Positions 61,127 to 64,000 of a DNA stretch of 64,000 bases are shown here, piece by piece (position 1 is the first letter of the stretch; the number at the start of each line of letters is the position of its first letter). The stretch is taken from contig NW_003101676.1 in assembly GCF_000003855.2 (NCBI RefSeq), positions 577,531 through 641,530 of the forward strand, read 5' to 3'. This DNA comes from Blastomyces gilchristii SLH14081. Its lineage: Eukaryota; Ascomycota; Eurotiomycetes; Onygenales; Ajellomycetaceae. Position numbers and translations under genes: made by a program. Under the pieces are notes generated by a model. That model made no database searches and was not told the origin of the DNA. It worked only from the letters and a program-made list of their open reading frames with translations.

Positions 61127-62640
61127 TCACTTCTCTGAGTTAATAATTTCTTTAATCTGATATTCTCTTTCACTCTCTAGTACTTTATAAATAGAGTGAT
61201 GAGTCACAGAATTCTCTTCTAAGAATTCCTTATATTCACAGAGTAAAGAGACATGAAAAACATTATATATCTGTAACTCAGATAATAGTTTCAATCTATA
61301 GAACTGTAAACTAACTTTCTTCACAATCTTATAAGACTCTGTCTATAAGAGATTCAGCTTCTTACTAGATTTCTACATAATAATATTTTCTAGACTCAGT
61401 CAGACTTTATTATCTTTCTTAAAACTCTTTATAATATACTTAAAGTCATAGTATCTCTTCTGATACTCTTGAGTCTTTCTCAAGAATTTATGAGCTTTCT
61501 CTCAAATATTCTGAATTCTCTCAGTCTGTTCATGAGTATCATTACACTCTATAGTATACTCTCACAGATTTATCAAGATTATCTGCAGATAAGTCTCAGT
61601 GAGTATCTTAAAGAGAGTTTTATCTGTGCTGACATACTTTGAGTTATTATATATAAACTCTGTAAGTGATAATCAATATACTCAGTTATTCTGATTATAA
61701 TTGACAAAGCACTGTAGATACTGTTTTAATATACTTATCAGATATTTTATCTGATCATCTGTCTATTGATAAAAAGCTGTGCTTAGATCTTATGAGATCT
61801 TTAATGTAGTTATCAGATCAGATCAGAACTCTTCTATAAAGATTAATTCTCTATCTAAGATAATGTTCATAGATAACTCATGCAATCAGATCATATTATA
61901 AATGAAGATATAAGTTAAATTCTTTGACTTTAAGTTCTTATAAGTGAGTATGAAGTATATTATCTTGATAAAGTGATCTACTATCACCAGCACACTGTCA
62001 AAGCAGACATTATATATGTTCTTACTTTCAGAGAGGCTTATAAGAGTATTTATTTCTAGCTGTTCTCAAGGTTTCTGTAGAATGAGTAGAGAAGTAAGTT
62101 CTTTATATAATCTGAACTACACTATCTGTGAACTCTGATAAACAGTATAAGAATTCACTATCTTCTTCACAAGTTCTCACATCTTCAGTCAGAAGTATTT
62201 TCTTCTAAGTAACTCATGAGTTCTAGTATCTGTAAAATGACCTGCTAGAGAAGAGTTTTAATACCTTTTAATAAGTTCTATATATAGAAACTCATTTATA
62301 GATATATAAATTCAGTTCTCTCTTTATAAGAGATTATTTAAGTCTCTTCAATTCTTTATTTCTACAGAATTGATCTCTGTTATAAGCAGTTTCTGAATAT
62401 ACTGAGTATGTTTATTCTTCAGTTATAGTTCAGACAATCTGAATAGAAGATTTTATAAAGACTTATACTCTGTTTCTTCTTACATCAGGTCTTCTACAGT
62501 GCTTCTCAAAGCCTGCAAACTCTTCAGATTATAGATACTCTCTTCAAGAATTCTTATAAAGATTCTCAGAGTGTTGACTCTCAGTGTTATAGAGAGTAGT
62601 TATACAGACTTCTTTTCTCTCTCTTCTCTCTTCTCTTACA
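61127..62640 (-). pseudogene. F integrase
   Basis: Read right to left: core with a VIVDHFIK-like stretch near 61960-61990, an LDRE... second Asp region near 61860 and STAFYQQTDDQ near 61760, then the C-terminal segment 61127-61324 (LQIYNVFHVSLLCEY), typical of Gypsy integrases ahead of a chromodomain-like tail. Stops are frequent. Confidence 0.7.
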
Positions 62641-62731
62641 GAGAATTAAGAGACTCTTCAGTCAATATCTTCAGAACACTCAGTCTAAGCATTCTGTGAA
62701 GCTTTTCTGTCTTCTCTGACTTCTCTATATC

Positions 62732-63138
62732 TAGACTGACCGCCGGGACTATAAATTTCACGTTTGGTTTCATTTAATCTGATCTCATACATTTCTTGGC
62801 GTAAATCCTGCTGAGACTAGTCATTAAAAAAACATGTAAAGTGACTATATATCAGATCTTAAAATGGAACCATGACTTGAAAAAAATGAGAAAGTGATTT
62901 CATTTGATCTCATTTAGTTCCATTCTTGACATAAAGTTACTATTTTTAGACATTTTAAGGTTTTTTTTAGACTATTTTTAATTTTTTAAAAAGTAACACT
63001 TTTTGATAACACTCAAATGAGATTTAAAGTCATTTAAAGCAATAAAAATAATTTAAATTGAGAAGTGGAAATCATGGTCTCATTTGGAAAATGTGATAAG
63101 AGTAGACAGTAAGTCTCACTGAGACAGTATGAAACTAC
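62732..63138 (+). mobile_element. hAT-type MITE, copy 5a (3' truncated)
   Basis: 407 bp; the left 80% of the MITE. It is joined directly to a full copy at 63139. Left flank TCTATATC (62724-62731). Confidence 0.85.
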
Positions 63139-63644
63139 TAGACTGGCCGCCGGGACCATGAATTTCATGTTTGATTCCATTTGATCTGGTCCCATACATT
63201 TCTTGGCGTGAATCCCGCTGGGACTGGCTATCAAAAAAACATGTAAAGTGACTATATAGCAGATCTTAAAATGAAACCATGACTTGAAAAAAATGAGAAA
63301 GTGGTCCCATTTGATCTCATTTAGTCTCATTCTTAGCATAAAGTTACTATTTTTAGACATTTTAAGGTTTTTTTTAGACTATTTTTAATTTTTTAAAAAG
63401 TAACGCTTTTTGGTAATGCTCAAATGAGATTTAAAGTCATTTAAAGCAATAAAAATAATTTAAATTGAGAAGTGGAAATCATAGTCTCATTTGAAAAATG
63501 TGACAAGAGTAGACAGTAAGTTTCACTGAGACAGTATGAGACTACTATCTAATGTTAAAACTGTGTAATGAGATCAGTCGAATTGGTAATGAGACTATCA
63601 AAAAATCTGGTCCTGGTCTCAGACACGGTCACACAGTCAGTCTA
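63139..63644 (+). mobile_element. hAT-type MITE, copy 5b
   Basis: 506 bp, the least mutated at its left end (TAGACTGGCCGCCGGGACC). Right flank TCTATATC (63645-63652), equal to the left flank of 5a, so the fused pair behaves as one insertion. A minus-strand frame at 63034-63360 spans the fusion and is chance. Confidence 0.9.
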
Positions 63645-63652
63645 TCTATATC

Positions 63653-64000
63653 TATTATTCTGACCTTCTTAACATAGTCTGATCTGTGAGAGAGTCTGTC
63701 TGCTGAGTTCTTAGTTCTCTTGATATACTCTATCTTGAATCAGAACTTACTCAGTCTCTGAGCTTAGTAGATCTGCTGCTGTGAGAGTTTCTTGATTGAA
63801 GCAAACTATTATAAGCTATTATAATCAGTTCTAACAGTAATTACTGTTACAAGACTCTCAAAGTAGTGATATTAATGATGAAAGAATTCCACTATTATGA
63901 GAAGCTCTTGATTATGAATGTCATAGTTAATCTTTACAGATTGCATCTTCTGTGAGAAAAAGATCACTGAAATTCAGTTCTTATTTAACTGTAGTTATGA
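63653..64000 (-). pseudogene. F RNase H (partial)
   Basis: The reverse strand reads a Gypsy RNase H/connection pattern: FFSQKMQSVKINYDIHNQELL at its start near 63890-63960, a TVRTDYN-like Asp motif near 63820, then an ALSR-like SADRLSHRSD near 63660-63690. The rest of pol lies beyond the window. Confidence 0.65.

Larger units (their letters stand above)
58878..64000 (-). mobile_element. Third Gypsy element (F), partial
   Basis: Coding on -. 3' LTR at 58878-59135, polypurine tract, about 1.9 kb without recognised domains (59160-61120), integrase, and RNase H running off the window edge. A fused MITE pair sits at 62732-63644. Its LTR and sequence differ from RLG-1 and RLG-2, so it is a separate family. 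Confidence 0.8.

Noticed and set aside
1..64000. Clustered short repeats as a CRISPR array or prokaryotic island
   Set aside because: No regularly spaced identical repeats with unique spacers; all elements are eukaryotic transposons.

Overview
This window is a transposon graveyard from a eukaryote, most likely a filamentous ascomycete fungus. Reasons: very AT-rich sequence; chromodomain-type Ty3/Gypsy elements; a Tad/I-like LINE with a zinc-knuckle ORF1 and an endonuclease-RT-RNase H ORF2; and repeat copies that differ almost only by C-to-T and G-to-A changes, the footprint of a RIP-like process. The species cannot be named from this. I see no host gene, rRNA, functional tRNA or CRISPR array; every long reading frame belongs to a mobile element or is chance.

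Layout. 1-2668: 3' end of an 8.3-kb Gypsy family (here RLG-2). 2669-2793: a LINE tail. 2794-21573: an old LINE on the - strand (L1/L3) split by a tRNA-headed retrocopy (4492-17915). That retrocopy is itself split by two complete Gypsy elements of a second family (RLG-1: E1 5492-11131 on -, E2 11600-17752 on +). E2 carries a fresh 387-bp SINE (16641-17027), and L3 carries a 506-bp MITE. 21574-38114: a second RLG-2 element (halves C and D) split by a complete opposite-strand RLG-2 copy (B, 23368-31627), with a MITE in D. 38115-40117: LINE fragment plus MITE. 40118-46664: an RLG-1 fragment (E4) split by a complete RLG-1 (E3). 46665-48166: two tandem copies of an unknown ~740-bp unit. 48167-55094: the best preserved LINE (L5), followed head-to-tail by a more decayed, truncated LINE (L6, with a MITE). 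58878-64000: a third Gypsy family (F, on -), cut by the window edge and carrying a fused MITE pair.

The parts interact as a small ecosystem. The LINE appears to supply the retrotransposition machinery for the SINE and the tRNA-headed copy, because they share its 3' end and (TAA)n tail and have 13-bp target duplications. Gypsy elements insert with 5-bp (4-5 for RLG-2) target duplications, and the MITEs with 8-bp ones, as hAT elements do. RLG-2 carries a long reading frame on the antisense strand between integrase and 3' LTR in all three copies. The strongest global pattern is that the mutations spare the outermost edge of each LTR element while the inner edges and interior are heavily hit; short or recent inserts are also spared.
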